64,000 nt of DNA from Ambrosia x helenae (GCA_030844895.1 CM061232.1:84896555-84960554), one strand, 5' to 3'. Shown: positions 11,127-21,310, numbered from the stretch's first letter. A program made the numbers and translations. Notes: generated from the sequence alone by a model not told the origin.

Positions 11127-11383
11127 GGGGTGGGCTAAACGTACCCCCCTTGTTACTTGTCATACCCCCTCCCTGAAAAACCACTTTAAAATTTGTCAAC
11201 TTTCCCCCTCTAATTTTTCAGATTTATCAAATCGTTTAGCCCACACATGAATATCAATTTAACGAACTTATCAACTCAAATCTTGTATTCTCATGATCCA
11301 TCAAAACAATTCTACAATTTTGTAATATATATAAATTTAGATTATATCTTTTGAAATTATGAAAAAGGATCTTGATAATATTT

Positions 11384-11425
<42 letters not shown>

Positions 11426-11552
11426 TCAAAAGATTATGGAATAAAGTTCAGCAAAAAAGAAAGTAAAAGGTTAAATTTGTATTATACAAAAACTTGAAGG
11501 GGGGATTATATTTAGTAAAAATAATATAAAGGGGGTACGTTTAGCAGCCCCC
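11127..11552. mobile_element. MITE-like element with GGG..CTAAACGTACCCCC termini
   Basis: The left end GGGGTGGGCTAAACGTACCC (11127) and the right end GGGTACGTTTAGCAGCCCCC are near-perfect inverted repeats about 25 bp long. They enclose an AT-rich core of about 370 bp with no ORF. TAT flanks both ends and may be a 3-bp duplication, which would suit the PIF/Harbinger group. Evidence for the superfamily is weak. Confidence 0.6.
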
Positions 11553-12517
11553 TATAAGATATGTCTATTAAGTTTTTTTAATACCATTAAATTTAAAGTG
11601 GACAACTAGAAAAAAAAAACGTGAATTAATAATAAAATCAAGATATGGCATATTTGGTAACATGTAGGATTTTTAAAATTTAGATTAATCAACTAAATAG
11701 GATTGTGTATTAAAATTGTGATAATGTTTAGGAATTTGTGAGGCATGATTCAAGCTTTAGAGAAGATATCCACTTTCGTTAATTCCCATTGGTTCTCGAT
11801 AAATTATAGCAACTCATCACAATCAAGGTGAGTTTACATAGCCCTTTTTTCCATTCACTGTTTTGGGGTGAAACATGTTACAACATTCAATTTACAATTC
11901 AATCATAAGTGTCTATGTGTTATTCTATGTTGCATTATGTCTTAAACATTACTAGGGTAAGCACAATTATTCTAGCATAGTCATTAACATTGAATCGGCC
12001 GACGACGATATACAATGATAGATCTATTGGACTAACAACCCCACCCGGATACGTGTACCTCCTACATTGGTAGCGTGGGTGATTGTTATCGAGTACATGA
12101 CAAAATCGAGTGAATCATATGCGTATGGGATGGACCACAATATACGAGTCACAAGGGTTGATTATGCACTCGATTTACCTGATAGTTTTGTTTTCACATA
12201 TGGACTAGACTAGCCATGGCACTTGAATTGTACAACATTTTTTATTCAATATACAAACCTATCTAATTCTCACCAACTTTTGTTGACACAAAATATTTTC
12301 AAACTTAACATGTTTCAGGTTATAGCTTGCTTGAAGAGTAGAGTTAATGCTTGAAGATATGTATCTAGTATTTTTCATTTTGATGTACAAATTCTTGTAA
12401 TTGTATGTAATGTATTTAAATCAATTATTGAAATTTATTATTTACCATGAGCTACTGAACAATCATCAATACGTGACATCCCGATGTTTCCGCCATCGGT
12501 TGGGGTGTTACATCTCA

Positions 12518-13374
12518 AATCTCGTCTAAGATGGTTCGTCTGCACTTCCTTCTTTCAAGTAGTTGTCCCAATCCCATGGTTCATTCTCTATGAATTGGAC
12601 ATCTCTACTGATATGTATCTTTTCTTCTATGGGATCATATAATCTATAGGCTTCTGAACCATTTTCGCTTCCTAGATGTACCATTTTCTTGCTTCTATCT
12701 TCTAACTTCTTCAAATAGGGCGTTGTTACCTTTGCATATGTTTGTGCATCCAAATACTCAAATGTGCTTGATATTGTGTGCCTTTCCATTCACTGCTTCG
12801 TAGGGTGTCATTCCCTGTAATGCTTTGGTAGATAACCGATTTAGTATGTAAATCGCTTGTCTTGTTGCTTCTGCCCATAAGTTCTGTGGTACGTTCATAG
12901 CCTTTAACATGCTTCTTGTCATACTCATTACTGAACGGTTTCTCCTTTCTACTACACCATTCTGCTGAGGTGTGTAAGTGCTGTAAGCTGTCTGAGGATT
13001 CCTCTGTCCTCACAATACGTGGTAAGTGCTTTAGAAGTAAATTCTCCTCCATGACCCGTTCTTAATCTTTTGAGCTTGTGACTTATCTCTGTCTGAGCTT
13101 CACTTAGAAATTTCTTGAAATTCTCATAAACTTGATCTTTTGACTTAAGCATGTAGATCCACATATATCTTGAATAATCGTCAACTATCAGGAAGAAATA
13201 GTTGTTGCCTGCTAATGATGTGGGTGTAATTGGTCCACATAAATCTGCATGTACGAGATCTAGAGGTCTCGTAGCTCTAAAACTTGTGTGAGAGGGAAAC
13301 GGAAGCCTGCTTTGTTTTTCCCGTAATACATGCATCACATACTTGAGATGGGTGCATAATCTTTGGTATTCCAT
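12518..13374 (-). pseudogene. Copia B integrase core and C-terminus
   Basis: The frame 13374-12952 reads DLVHADLCGPITP, FFLIVDDYSRYMWIYML and LKRLRTGHGGEF, the catalytic-core region of a copia integrase. Near 12985 one base is missing and the reading moves to another frame with TPQQNGVVERRNRS (containing the catalytic Glu). It then runs into the C-terminal domain (12789-12526) with YDPIEEKIHISRDVQF. Where many copia integrases have RTDRG this one has RTGHGG, so a catalytic Asp appears lost. The domain is otherwise nearly full length. Confidence 0.82.
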
Positions 13375-13835
13375 GTGCCATTCCTTTAACGCTTAATTGT
13401 CGTAGTGAATCAAAATTCATGTGTCCCATACGTGCATGCCATAACCATGCAGTAAATCTATTATGGCTTGTAACAAATCGGACTTGTATTCTGAGCCTTA
13501 CTTTGTAGAGTCTATTCTTAGCTCTTGGACTTTCATCAATAGGTTGCTATAGGCGTCATAAATCCTTAAATATTCATTCTCCATAATAACTTTACATCCA
13601 TTTTCTATAACTTGCCCGAGGCTTAGGATGTTGCTTTGGAGTGTTGGAATGTAGTAGACTTCTGTAACTAGTCTTTGTTCTCCATTGTTGCATTCCAATA
13701 AAATTGAGCCTTTACCTTTGATGTTGACACATGATCCATCTCCAAACTTTACACTTCATGCTATCTTTTCATCTAACTCTGTGAAATAGGAGCGTCTTCC
13801 TGTCATATGATTGCTTGCTCCATTGTCTAAATACC
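13375..13835 (-). pseudogene. Copia B protease and integrase zinc-binding region
   Basis: The protease starts with WYLDNGASNHMTG near 13830-13800. The usual D-S/T-G is D-N-G here, probably inactivating. It continues after a stop with TEVYYIPTLQSNILSLGQ (13698-13498). Further left, fragments in several frames resemble the GAG-pre-integrase zinc region (a WH..MGH-type stretch around 13380-13470). At least three frame breaks. Confidence 0.7.
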
Positions 13836-14883
13836 ATATCTCATTTCCATTATCTTCACTGTGATAACGTTCTGGTATAATCTTCTTTTCTTCTAGAACT
13901 ACATTTCTTTCTTCACCAACTGCCATAAGTAATGTGGGATCCTCTTCTTCCATTACTAGGTGAGATTCTTCTTGCTTACTTCGAGGTCTAGGACATCTGG
14001 GAGCTATATGTCCTACTTCATTGCAGTTGTAGCATCTTACACTGCTGCCATCTTTTTTGGGCTTGTAACTACTGTCGTCATGACGATTCTTAGTGGGATT
14101 TCGATCACTTCTCTGATCTTGATGGCCATTTCTGTCAAAGTTCTTCCTCTTATTTCTTTGACTTCTGTTGAACTTCCTAAAGTTCTGTCTACCTCGATTC
14201 TGATTGTAGTTCCTGTTGTTGCTATAAGGCCTTCTCTCTTGCATTGTAAATAACAGCTTCTCTTGACCTGCAGGTCCATATTTCTTCTCATCTCTTGACT
14301 TAAGGCGTTCCTCATAAGCTTTAAGTCTACCAAGTGCTTCATCTAACGTCATGGTATCTATATCTGAATATTGCTCTATGGATGCAATAATCTGTAGGAA
14401 CCTTTCTGGTACGGAGTCCAGCAATTTTCGTACCAAAACTGACTCTTCAATTTTCGTTCCTAGGGTTTGACTTGTACTAATCGCACTTAACCTACCAGCA
14501 AACTGGTCTATGGTTTCTGTCTCTCTCATTGATATCATCTCAAATTCTGTGCGTAATGATTGAAGTCTTGCTTTCTGGACTAGGTCAATTCCAATAAATC
14601 TTGTCTTTAATGCTTCCTATATTTCTCTTGCTGTAGGATGTGACGCCACCTGCATCGCCATATCCTCTGGAATTGCCTGGAAGAGATAGGCAATCGCTGT
14701 CCTATCCTTCTTTACATCTACGGTCGACGTGCCTTCTGTGGGTTCCACTACTTCCCAAAGACCATTTGCACTCAATATTGCTTTAACATAAACAGCCCAA
14801 ATCGTGTAATTTGTAGATGTCAACATCGGTGTCTGGAGGCTAAAAGTGAGAGTCTCCTTCGTGACTGTCTCCTTTGCTGTCAT
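13756..14883 (-). pseudogene. Copia B gag with CCHC zinc knuckle
   Basis: The start ATG at 14883 gives MTAKETVTKETLTFSLQ and a Trp-rich gag fold (TNYTIWAVYVKAIL, AIAYLFQAIPEDMAMQ) ending at a stop at 14617. After about 75 bases the frame resumes (14538-13756) with MISMRETETIDQFAGRL, KLLDSVPERFLQII and a basic Arg/Asn-rich linker. The zinc knuckle CYNCNEVGHIAPRCP follows, then the protease. This is the UBN2/retrotran_gag family. The single stop may be a simple nonsense change, so the gene is only lightly damaged. Confidence 0.85.
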
Positions 14884-16111
14884 TGTGGGTTTAACGGGCG
14901 TCTTTTGCGGACTTTTGTTCTTTTTCTTCCCTATTGTCCAAATCTAATATGGACTACCCCACGCTTCAATGGAACTCTTGCTTGACTTACCCTTGTCAAA
15001 CTCTACTATGATATCTTGAAAATACTATTTGCTTAACAAAGTTTTGATATTTGTAGGCGCCTTTAACAAAGTACCAAGATCTTTGTTATAATATTTTTGT
15101 ATATCACTAGGGTTCCTTCTAACCAAATTCTAAAAGTCAATCCTTTTTGACTTGATAATCCTCCAACGATGATTGATTAGTGTCTTCCAATAACACCCTT
15201 TCTCAATCCTATACACCCTTCTAAAACAAACCACTTTTGTTTTCTACTTTTACTTCAATCTTTTCTTTCTTCCTTTTTTTTTGTTCGATCAGTGAACCAA
15301 ACCCGGAAATAAAACACTGATAAATCCCTTCACAACATTTCTCTCTACTCTAATATTATATAATATTTCGTGAGTTTGACTTTTCAAAAAAAGTCAACTA
15401 TTTCTTCTTAACTTTCCCACGAAAACAAACCACTGCCCAAACCAACGAAACCTTATGTTCCGATTGATCCAAATAAGTTGATCCTAAATCTGTTCTATAC
15501 TAACAGATTTAAATCCTATATGATGATGATATTCGAATACAAACGATAAATTCCCAAAAGAAAAAATCTGGTTCTAAACCCAATTGAAAGTTGATCTTAA
15601 TCCTTAATGGTTTTTGTGATAAGAATGATAAAACCAAGTCGGTTATGTTCTGGTGATTGTTTAAAGTGATCGCAGAATCCTTCTTGACTGTTTTCTTCGA
15701 AAAAAAATTTGGCGGGAAACTTCGGTTGGATGAACAAGAACAGAGTATGAATAAAGATTGTAAATTCTGGCTTTGATTAAGATTGGGTATTCGAATATGA
15801 TATTATATGAGGGGCAGGGATAGATATAACCGATTGAATGTGATTAAACGTGTTGTCTGAGAATTCCGATGACTCGCCGGAATTTTCTGGTTTGGCCGGA
15901 ACGGTCTTCTCCGGTCGCCTTTTCTTCTTTCAACGGTTATAATACTTTGGTATTGATCTTTCTACAATCCTGGATGGCCTTGAATGATTGTTCCAATAAA
16001 CTTCGACTAATCCTTTGTACGCCTCTGTTCGGAAATAAACAGGGGTGATCGCACGATCGTCTTCTTCGATGTACTCTTTATAATCGGATGGAACAATTGA
16101 ATAACCAAACT
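14884..16111 (-). other. Copia B untranslated leader
   Basis: About 1.2 kb lies between PBS and gag. It is AT-rich with no conserved domain. A 68-codon open frame (16136-15930) begins at a GTG in the LTR end and crosses the PBS; it has no ATG and no recognisable motif. I see no other structure here. Confidence 0.6.
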
Positions 16112-16123
16112 GCTCTGATGCCA
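16112..16123 (-). other. Copia B primer-binding site
   Basis: The minus strand reads TGGCATCAGAGC, one base different from the initiator-Met-tRNA complement, two bases inside the LTR end. Confidence 0.8.
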
Positions 16124-16125
16124 AA

Positions 16126-16709
16126 TGTGAGGGCACGGGATCGATCTTGAGGGGGAAGGGAATTGAGAGATGAGAATCCGGTAAAGAACCGAATTCATGG
16201 ATCGATTACGCGAAAACAACTCGGTTTCAGACGGGAGATTCGAGACGAGACAGAAATAAACGATAACAAAGTCATCACAGATTCGTATTAATTCAGAAAA
16301 CGGTTACAACACTGTCATCAGTAGGATAAACATCTATCTCGGGGCCGGGGGAGGTCGGGCATGACCTCCCCTTAAGAGCATTCAAAGAATAAAACTGAAA
16401 TCTACAAATGAAAACCAACACATGAGATTGCTATTTATAGTCCAACACCAAATTCCACCTTCGCCCCTTTGTAAAAGGTCGAATGTGGACCAAAGTTCAC
16501 CTTCGCCCCATTGAATAGGTCGAATGTGGAATGTTTCCACATTCGCCCTTTACCTTGGGTTGAACCTGAACATTGTGTATTGTCCTATATCTTTACAAAT
16601 GCATCAGATCCATAAAATGCCCTTATGGATCACCACAATCTCATGTAATACAATACAAGACTCAACCCTAGTCTATTCGACAGTCACGTCCACAGAAAGT
16701 GCATCAACA
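16126..16709 (-). repeat. Copia B 5' LTR (584 bp)
   Basis: On the minus strand it starts TGTTGATGCACTTTC at 16709 and ends GTGCCCTCACA at 16126, just before the PBS. The inner boundary is firm. The outer boundary rests on the TG start and promoter spacing, because the 3' LTR is lost and cannot be compared. It contains a TATA box and a palindromic array. Confidence 0.72.
16431..16571 (-). promoter_or_regulatory. Copia B LTR promoter: TATA box with upstream hairpin array
   Basis: TATA box CTATAAATAG (minus strand) is at 16431-16440. Immediately upstream, at 16453-16571, three units pair a (C)CAC(C/A)TTCGCCC arm with GGTCGAATGTGG or GGGTTGAACCTG across 7-9 base loops. The same motif recurs upstream of the TATA box of gypsy G1. 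Confidence 0.65.
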
Positions 16710-16714
16710 AGAGA

Positions 16715-18033
16715 GAATTTGATAATATGAAAGAAACAACACACTTTATAAATGAAACATATGTTAGGTATTTATACATAATGAAAGGGTGTGAACCCCT
16801 TGACTCAACCGACATGATGGTTGGTATATAACCGACACAACTATTCCTAACTTAGGATATCTAATATTATGTGTATTATATATAATACTTAGGATATGTG
16901 GAAATCAAGTAATTATGTCTAATAGTTGGTTGTATATTTTTGTGTAAACTTCGTTTATATGATAACCGGATGAAAATCATTTATGATTCAGTTTTGGCAA
17001 AGATCGTCTCAAGTGTAATTATACATTTGGCATATCTATTATAGTTTGTAATGTTTTTATATTGCAATATTCCATGTTTTGAATGATCGGTATTTTAAAG
17101 CAATTTTATTTAATTCATATGCATATAGTACAAGGAAAGTGATTTGATTTATGAAGCATGAATCGAATTTGGGGATTTTTGTTTGATTTATTAGTTGCAG
17201 ATATTGAAAAGCTAAAGAATATTATAGAAGAAGGGAATTATTATGAGGCACAACAGAGGTGCTCGCTGCTTCCGCTGATGCAGCCTCCTTGGCCGTGTTT
17301 TTTCCGCCCATCAATGATATTTAAATAGGTGATATAGTTACATGGACAACAGGTAATATGAGAAACTTAAACTTAAAGGAAGATTACATTTGTCATACGA
17401 GAATTGAACGTAACTAAATTTGTGATATTTTAAAAGATATGTTGGTATTCATCTAACAGTAAAGTGGGTGGCTGGAAAAGAGTATGCCATGTATGGCCTG
17501 TATATAGTAAAACAAATCCGTGTTTAATCAATGTAAAAGAGGAAATACATTTAGGATTTTGCTCATCCAACAATGCGATTGCCTTTGTGTGAATCTATTT
17601 AGCAGAGGCTTTGGTTTTCGAGTTCATGCGACAACCGACATTTGTGTAATCTTGGTTTGCACATTATGTTCACATTGAGGTTTTATCATTTTTTTTGTGT
17701 AGAACCAGAGGCGGATCTTGGATATAATCGGAGATAAAACCCTTTGGTGATATGGTGGCAAATCTTTACTAGGCAGGTTAGTCAATAGCTATATGCTGTG
17801 AATCATTTTTTTTAAAACGATAACATCATAATTAGATATTGGAAATAACAAACATAAACATAATGAAATCCGATGTAGTTATTGGATCAGCAACTTCTCT
17901 GAAGATGGATGCAAATGGGTTCATGTCATGAAGGAAAGCTATTGTGTTTGAAGGAGTGATGACCAAAATTACAATCTTGTCCATCCAAAATGTTTTATAA
18001 TCTATTATAGATATATCTATATCTATATCTATA
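16715..18033. other. AT-rich non-coding stretch with a short exon-like relic
   Basis: No element boundaries are recognised. There is one possible exon fragment (17201-17258). A (ATATCT)n run at 18007-18040 leads into the first Helitron 5' end and may itself be several overlapping Helitron starts. Confidence 0.5.
17201..17258 (+). pseudogene. Possible captured exon of a GET4-like gene
   Basis: Behind a plausible acceptor (TTATTAGTTGCAG) the plus strand reads IEKLKNIIEEGNYYEAQQ and then meets a possible donor, GAG/GTGCTC. The string resembles the N-terminal helix of plant GET4, the guided-entry-of-tail-anchored-proteins factor, which has a similar IDKLEKVV..GNYYGA run as far as I remember. Only 19 residues are present and no neighbouring exons were found. 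It could be a captured fragment or a degraded pseudogene. Identification is tentative. Confidence 0.4.
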
Positions 18034-18420
18034 TCTATATTTATCTTATTAAGGAGGAGTGATGGCCAAGATTGTCATTTACATTTCTGTACAAGTTAAG
18101 AAGCAACATGTACAACATACTCAAGCAAGAAATTTAAGGGTATTTTGGGCATAATTGTGACTATTAAGACACTTAGAAGGTTAAAATTGTAATTTTATCA
18201 TAACCTCATACTCACAACTTAAAAATTTATTCCAACCTTACCCCCATGGTATATGATTGATCGAAAAAACCATTAATGTAATAAATTTCTTAAATGTAAG
18301 AATGTGAAGAGCCTATGAACATCATAAATTATGCCTAGATTTTTTAAATGGCTTGGCTTGGTTGGTTTAAGAAGAAGAAGTTGATTCAATTGGGGGAATG
18401 ACAATGAAAGAAAGGATATA

Positions 18421-18541
18421 CCTGAAAAGGAATTGGTAAACCGTAGAGGGCAAGGTCTTTGAGAAGTTCACAGCCTAATCCACTAGCACCTACTACACAT
18501 ATCTTGAAGAATATACACACATATTCTTGAAGATCGTCCTC
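18421..18541 (-). pseudogene. Captured fragment of a UBA3/ECR1-type E1 activating enzyme
   Basis: The minus strand is open for about 38 codons containing VVGASGLGCELLKDLAL, preceded by DDLQEYV. This is the nucleotide-binding start of the ThiF-fold adenylation domain, closest in my memory to the catalytic NEDD8-activating subunit ECR1/UBA3 (..VVGAGGLGCELLKDLALSG). Between the two conserved strings a short duplication inserts about six residues. The fragment ends at CAG/GTATATCC, a good 5' splice site, so an exon and its donor were taken up. Gly-to-Ser in the GxGG loop. It lies antisense inside Hel-1. Confidence 0.72.
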
Positions 18542-19014
18542 AACTACATAAATAACAACAACAGAGAGGTTAGCTTATTAGCTTAACTACATAAATAATT
18601 AATTGATTTAATATAATATTGGTGAATGAATAATTCAACCTTTAGTGGATTTTTTTTTTGTTTTTATAGGCCCCTAGCCCAATTTACAGCCCCTTCCAAT
18701 CACCGTCTTAATTCTTTGCTCCTAAAAAAAGCCATATCTATATTATCTATATTTAATTTGGAGTTTTTTGTTTTGCTAATTTGGTGCAGAATTTCAAGAT
18801 GGTTACAAAAAACATGTATGAGGTACCTTTACAATCAGTATTAACGGATTTACATAAATCAGAATTTCAAGATGGGTGCAGAATTTCAAGATGGTTACAA
18901 AAAACATGTATGAGGTACTCTTTGACCTGATTTCTAATTTGTTGACTTCTTTTTTTCTTTTACACATTTGATCTCATATCTAAAGCTGCAAAACTTTTGT
19001 TTTTCGTGTTTTTA

Positions 19015-19250
19015 TTTAGTTGCTTGCTGTGAAGAAGTTGGGACAAAAAGGTAATCAGTCGATAAAAGGAGGAAGAGTTTATTGATCTTATTAATGATTT
19101 GATAAAATTCGGCATGCGAATGTTGTTGAACTCATGGGTTACTTGTTCTGAGCATGGTCAACGATTATTAAGTTACGAGTATTGCGGCGGTTGGGCCCTC
19201 TAGGATGCGTTACACGCGGATGATGATTATAAAAGCAAATTTTCATGAAG
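19015..19250 (+). pseudogene. Captured fragment of a STRUBBELIG-family receptor-like kinase
   Basis: In plus frames I read LAVKKL, then KIRHANVVELMGY, SEHGQRLLSYEYC and DALHADDDYKSKF. The VAIK-like lysine, the alphaC region and the hinge strand of the kinase domain follow the order in STRUBBELIG receptor family (SRF) kinases. One extra T in the Gly-Tyr-Cys region shifts the frame, and two in-frame stops (TAG after WAL, TGA after KFS) break it. The fragment begins next to a T-rich acceptor-like tract. It lies in Hel-1 with the E1 fragment, in the Helitron's sense direction. Confidence 0.75.
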
Positions 19251-20051
19251 TATGCGCATAAGATTGGCAAAGGAATTCTCTTGCAACCAGCAGGTTTGAT
19301 ACCTAGATTTACTTGCTAATATCAACATGAATTATTTGATTATTCGTTTGTTGTTCGATTTTTTATACCTTTTATAGTAGTTGATGATTGTCTTGTGCTA
19401 AGTGATGCTATTAATTTCTATTTTTTGATTCGTCAACCCGGTGTGCATATTTTTGTAGTTTCTATAAAATTTAATGAACTCTCACAATCTCACTTTCATG
19501 TGGTGTCTTAGCATAACTACAGTAATCATATTTCCTATTTTCGCTTTTATTATTTGGTGATTTTTATTGTCTATCTGAATCTAAGATGACAAAACAAAAA
19601 GAACTATGACACCAAGCAGTGGAAATCAATCTCTAGATGATACTAATATTTTTGCCACTATAATTATCTACAAAGTTTTATTTGGTTTGTTGTACTAATA
19701 TTTTTGATACTATATTTTGTTGAATAAAGTAAAATGTCGTAAACCCGGGTTGTGGTTCGTAATCAACATCATAATTGAATATAATATAAATCGAGACACC
19801 CGCCGCAACGCGCGGGCATTCCTTCTAGTTATATTATTAAGAAGGAGTGATGACCAAGATTATAATTTTGTCAACCATCTAACTATTAAAGCAACATGTA
19901 CAATTGAATTATGCTTATATAATAAGGGTATAATTGTTACTTTATGGACATTTAAGACTCTTAGAAGGGTAGAATAGTAAATTTAGTATAATCCAATACC
20001 TCACATTCTAAAATCTTATTTCAATTCTACCTTCATGTCCAACTTTTAGAA

Positions 20052-20263
20052 CACAAAATACAACCTATGATGCATCTTAAATGTGAGACCTTTCAACCCC
20101 TTATAATCATCAACCTCTCTCAACCTTTCATCATCACTATCACAATTCATTAGTAACATGTTCCTCTTATATATCTACTAGTGTGAATACCCGCGTGTTG
20201 CTGCGGGTATTTATGTTTTATTTTTGTTTAATGAGAATTGACATAAAAACAACAAAATAAAAG
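20052..20263 (+). repeat. 212-bp direct repeat, copy 1
   Basis: Nearly identical to 22475-22686. It includes the end of the repeat-F segment and a minus-strand Helitron 3' terminus. Only a few base differences by eye. Confidence 0.85.
20178..20212 (-). mobile_element. Helitron 3' terminus, minus strand
   Basis: CTAG at 20178-20181 is followed by the hairpin ACCCGCGTGTTGCTGCGGGT, the mirror of the plus-strand termini. It interrupts repeat F at CTTATATAT, which is continuous at 54019. The matching 5' end was not found. Confidence 0.65.
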
Positions 20264-20276
20264 AAAGTTTTCTTAC

Positions 20277-20405
20277 TATCAAGGCAGTGCTTCTAAAACC
20301 CACCTCGCAACAAACTCTTTTAGACTCTGAGCCTCATCCTAGCGATTACTTTGTTGCTGACGAATGGTCGCGACTTCAGGAATTCTTGATTTACTTTGTT
20401 CATTT
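20277..20405 (+). pseudogene. Unidentified exon-like fragment
   Basis: After an acceptor-like TTTTCTTACTATCAAG the plus strand is open for about 43 codons with good amino-acid composition, including KPTSQQTLLDSEPHPSDYF and ADEWSRLQEFLIYF. I do not recognise the protein. Codon character differs from the AT-rich surroundings, and the fragment sits inside Helitron-derived sequence, so a captured exon is likely. No donor site is obvious at its end. Confidence 0.4.
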
Positions 20406-20995
20406 TAATATTTTTTTACTTTAATCGCCTGATTTAATTATCTTTGTTTAATATGAAGTTTACTCCTATAAACCTGATTTTGGACCTTCTACATATAGTC
20501 GACACGTTATTATGTTTTTATCAAGATGATTCTCTGGGTAGTAGGATCACGATGACGGCAGTACACGATGGCTAATGGTTATTAAAGATGATGAGCAGAT
20601 GGAATTGTGTGTATGCGTTATGTAGATTTATTTTATAACACATTTCAAAGTTTGCTTCAAGGACTAAATGAATAATATATGAGAACTATTTGGTGACAAA
20701 AATACATATTTTATGAAGGACGGTTAAATTGCAAATGGGATTGCGTGTATTATAGGGTTGCATAGTGGTTCGAGTTTGAGACAGTTAAAGTTGTGGTGAT
20801 GCTTTTTGAGACATGTGATTTAGTTAACTATATACGGCCGGTATACAATCGATATATAATATCCAATCACCTATTAACGAAATCACCATCATTAGATCCC
20901 CCGCCGCAACGCGCGGGAGACGCAATCTAGTTGAAATTTAAATATAAGCCTTTATAAGGTTACGGTAAATTGAAGCAACATATTAAAAAAATCAT

Positions 20996-21310
20996 CATAT
21001 CCCCACTTGCAGAGAAGTTGGTGAAAAGGCTAAACCTTCCATTTGGGAGGCTTGGGTTCGATCCCTGCTGCCTGCATTTGAAGAAGACCCTATGATGGAT
21101 AGTTCCTACCGAGGCATGGTTCGATCCGGAGGGCAACCCGGTTTTACCCAACGAGTTTCTCGTGTAGGGGCAGAATGGTTTCCGGGCGAAGGTCAGTTTG
21201 CGCAGCGGCCGGGGCCCAATAGAACATCGCGTTCACGGGCGGAGCTGACGGTAACATCTTAGACGAAACTCGGTGACCAATTCGATCAGAAAGTCACCCT
21301 TCAAAAAAAA
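20996..21310 (+). mobile_element. tRNA-derived SINE
   Basis: An RNA polymerase III B box (GGTTCGATCCC, near 21055) follows an A-box-like stretch (near 21010) at tRNA-like spacing. After the tRNA-like head comes a GC-rich body of about 230 bp ending in an A tract (21303-21310). The A-rich string ending ATCAT flanks both sides (985-995 and 303-314 in the local numbering of 20 and 21 kb), as expected for a target duplication. No coding capacity. It depends on LINE machinery for movement. Confidence 0.65.

Larger units (their letters stand above)
9855..12512 (-). mobile_element. Solo-LTR-like insertion of 2,658 bp in copia B
   Basis: The segment is bounded by TGTAACA at 9855 and TGTTACA at 12506-12512, with the 5-bp repeat TCTCA on each side (9850-9854 and 12513-12517). 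Removing it with one repeat restores the copia B coding context, so this is a precise insertion. Read on the minus strand it begins TGTAACACCCCAACCG, an LTR-like start. I see no second copy of that terminus inside, no gag or pol, and no internal PBS. A long solo LTR is the simplest reading; a non-autonomous LTR element is possible. It contains a TA microsatellite and a MITE-like insertion. The small ORFs at 9.9-11 kb look like chance. Confidence 0.75.
9301..16709 (-). mobile_element. Copia B: Ty1/copia retrotransposon, interrupted twice, 3' half lost
   Basis: On the minus strand: 5' LTR 16126-16709, PBS, long leader, gag, protease, integrase, linker and the start of RT, where copia A is inserted. 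A second insertion (9855-12512) splits the integrase-RT linker. The rest of RT, RNase H and the 3' LTR are not present to the left of copia A. A possible target-site copy is AGAGA at 16710-16714; its partner cannot be checked. The family differs from copia A in gag, protease and LTR. Confidence 0.85.
18034..19828 (+). mobile_element. Helitron with fragments of two host genes (Hel-1)
   Basis: The 3' end is precise: a GC hairpin (CCCGCCGCAACGCGCGGG) about 12 bases before CTAG at 19825-19828, followed by T. The 5' end is TCTATATTTATCTTATT at about 18034, preceded by A; repeated TCTATA units make the exact base uncertain. No Rep/helicase ORF, so non-autonomous. It carries an E1-enzyme fragment in antisense (18421-18541) and a receptor-kinase fragment in sense (19015-19250). 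It sits inside the 5' end of another Helitron-like element that resumes at 19829. Confidence 0.75.
19829..20930 (+). mobile_element. Helitron remnant (repeat family F 5' part and a 3' terminus)
   Basis: It starts TTATATTATTAAGAAGGAG directly after the CTAG of Hel-1. This is the internal part of a Helitron 5' end whose first bases were split off by Hel-1. A clear plus-strand 3' terminus, CCCGCCGCAACGCGCGGG then CTAG, lies at 20898-20930. A minus-strand terminus sits inside at 20178, so more than one element is mixed here. No Rep/helicase. Confidence 0.6.

Noticed and set aside
12726..13052. 108-codon minus frame in copia B integrase
   Set aside because: Wrong frame for the integrase; the true frame over most of it gives the conserved QQNGVVER region.
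21040..21075. Possible tRNA gene from the GGTTCGATCCC box
   Set aside because: No cloverleaf closes around it; better explained as the B box of a SINE.
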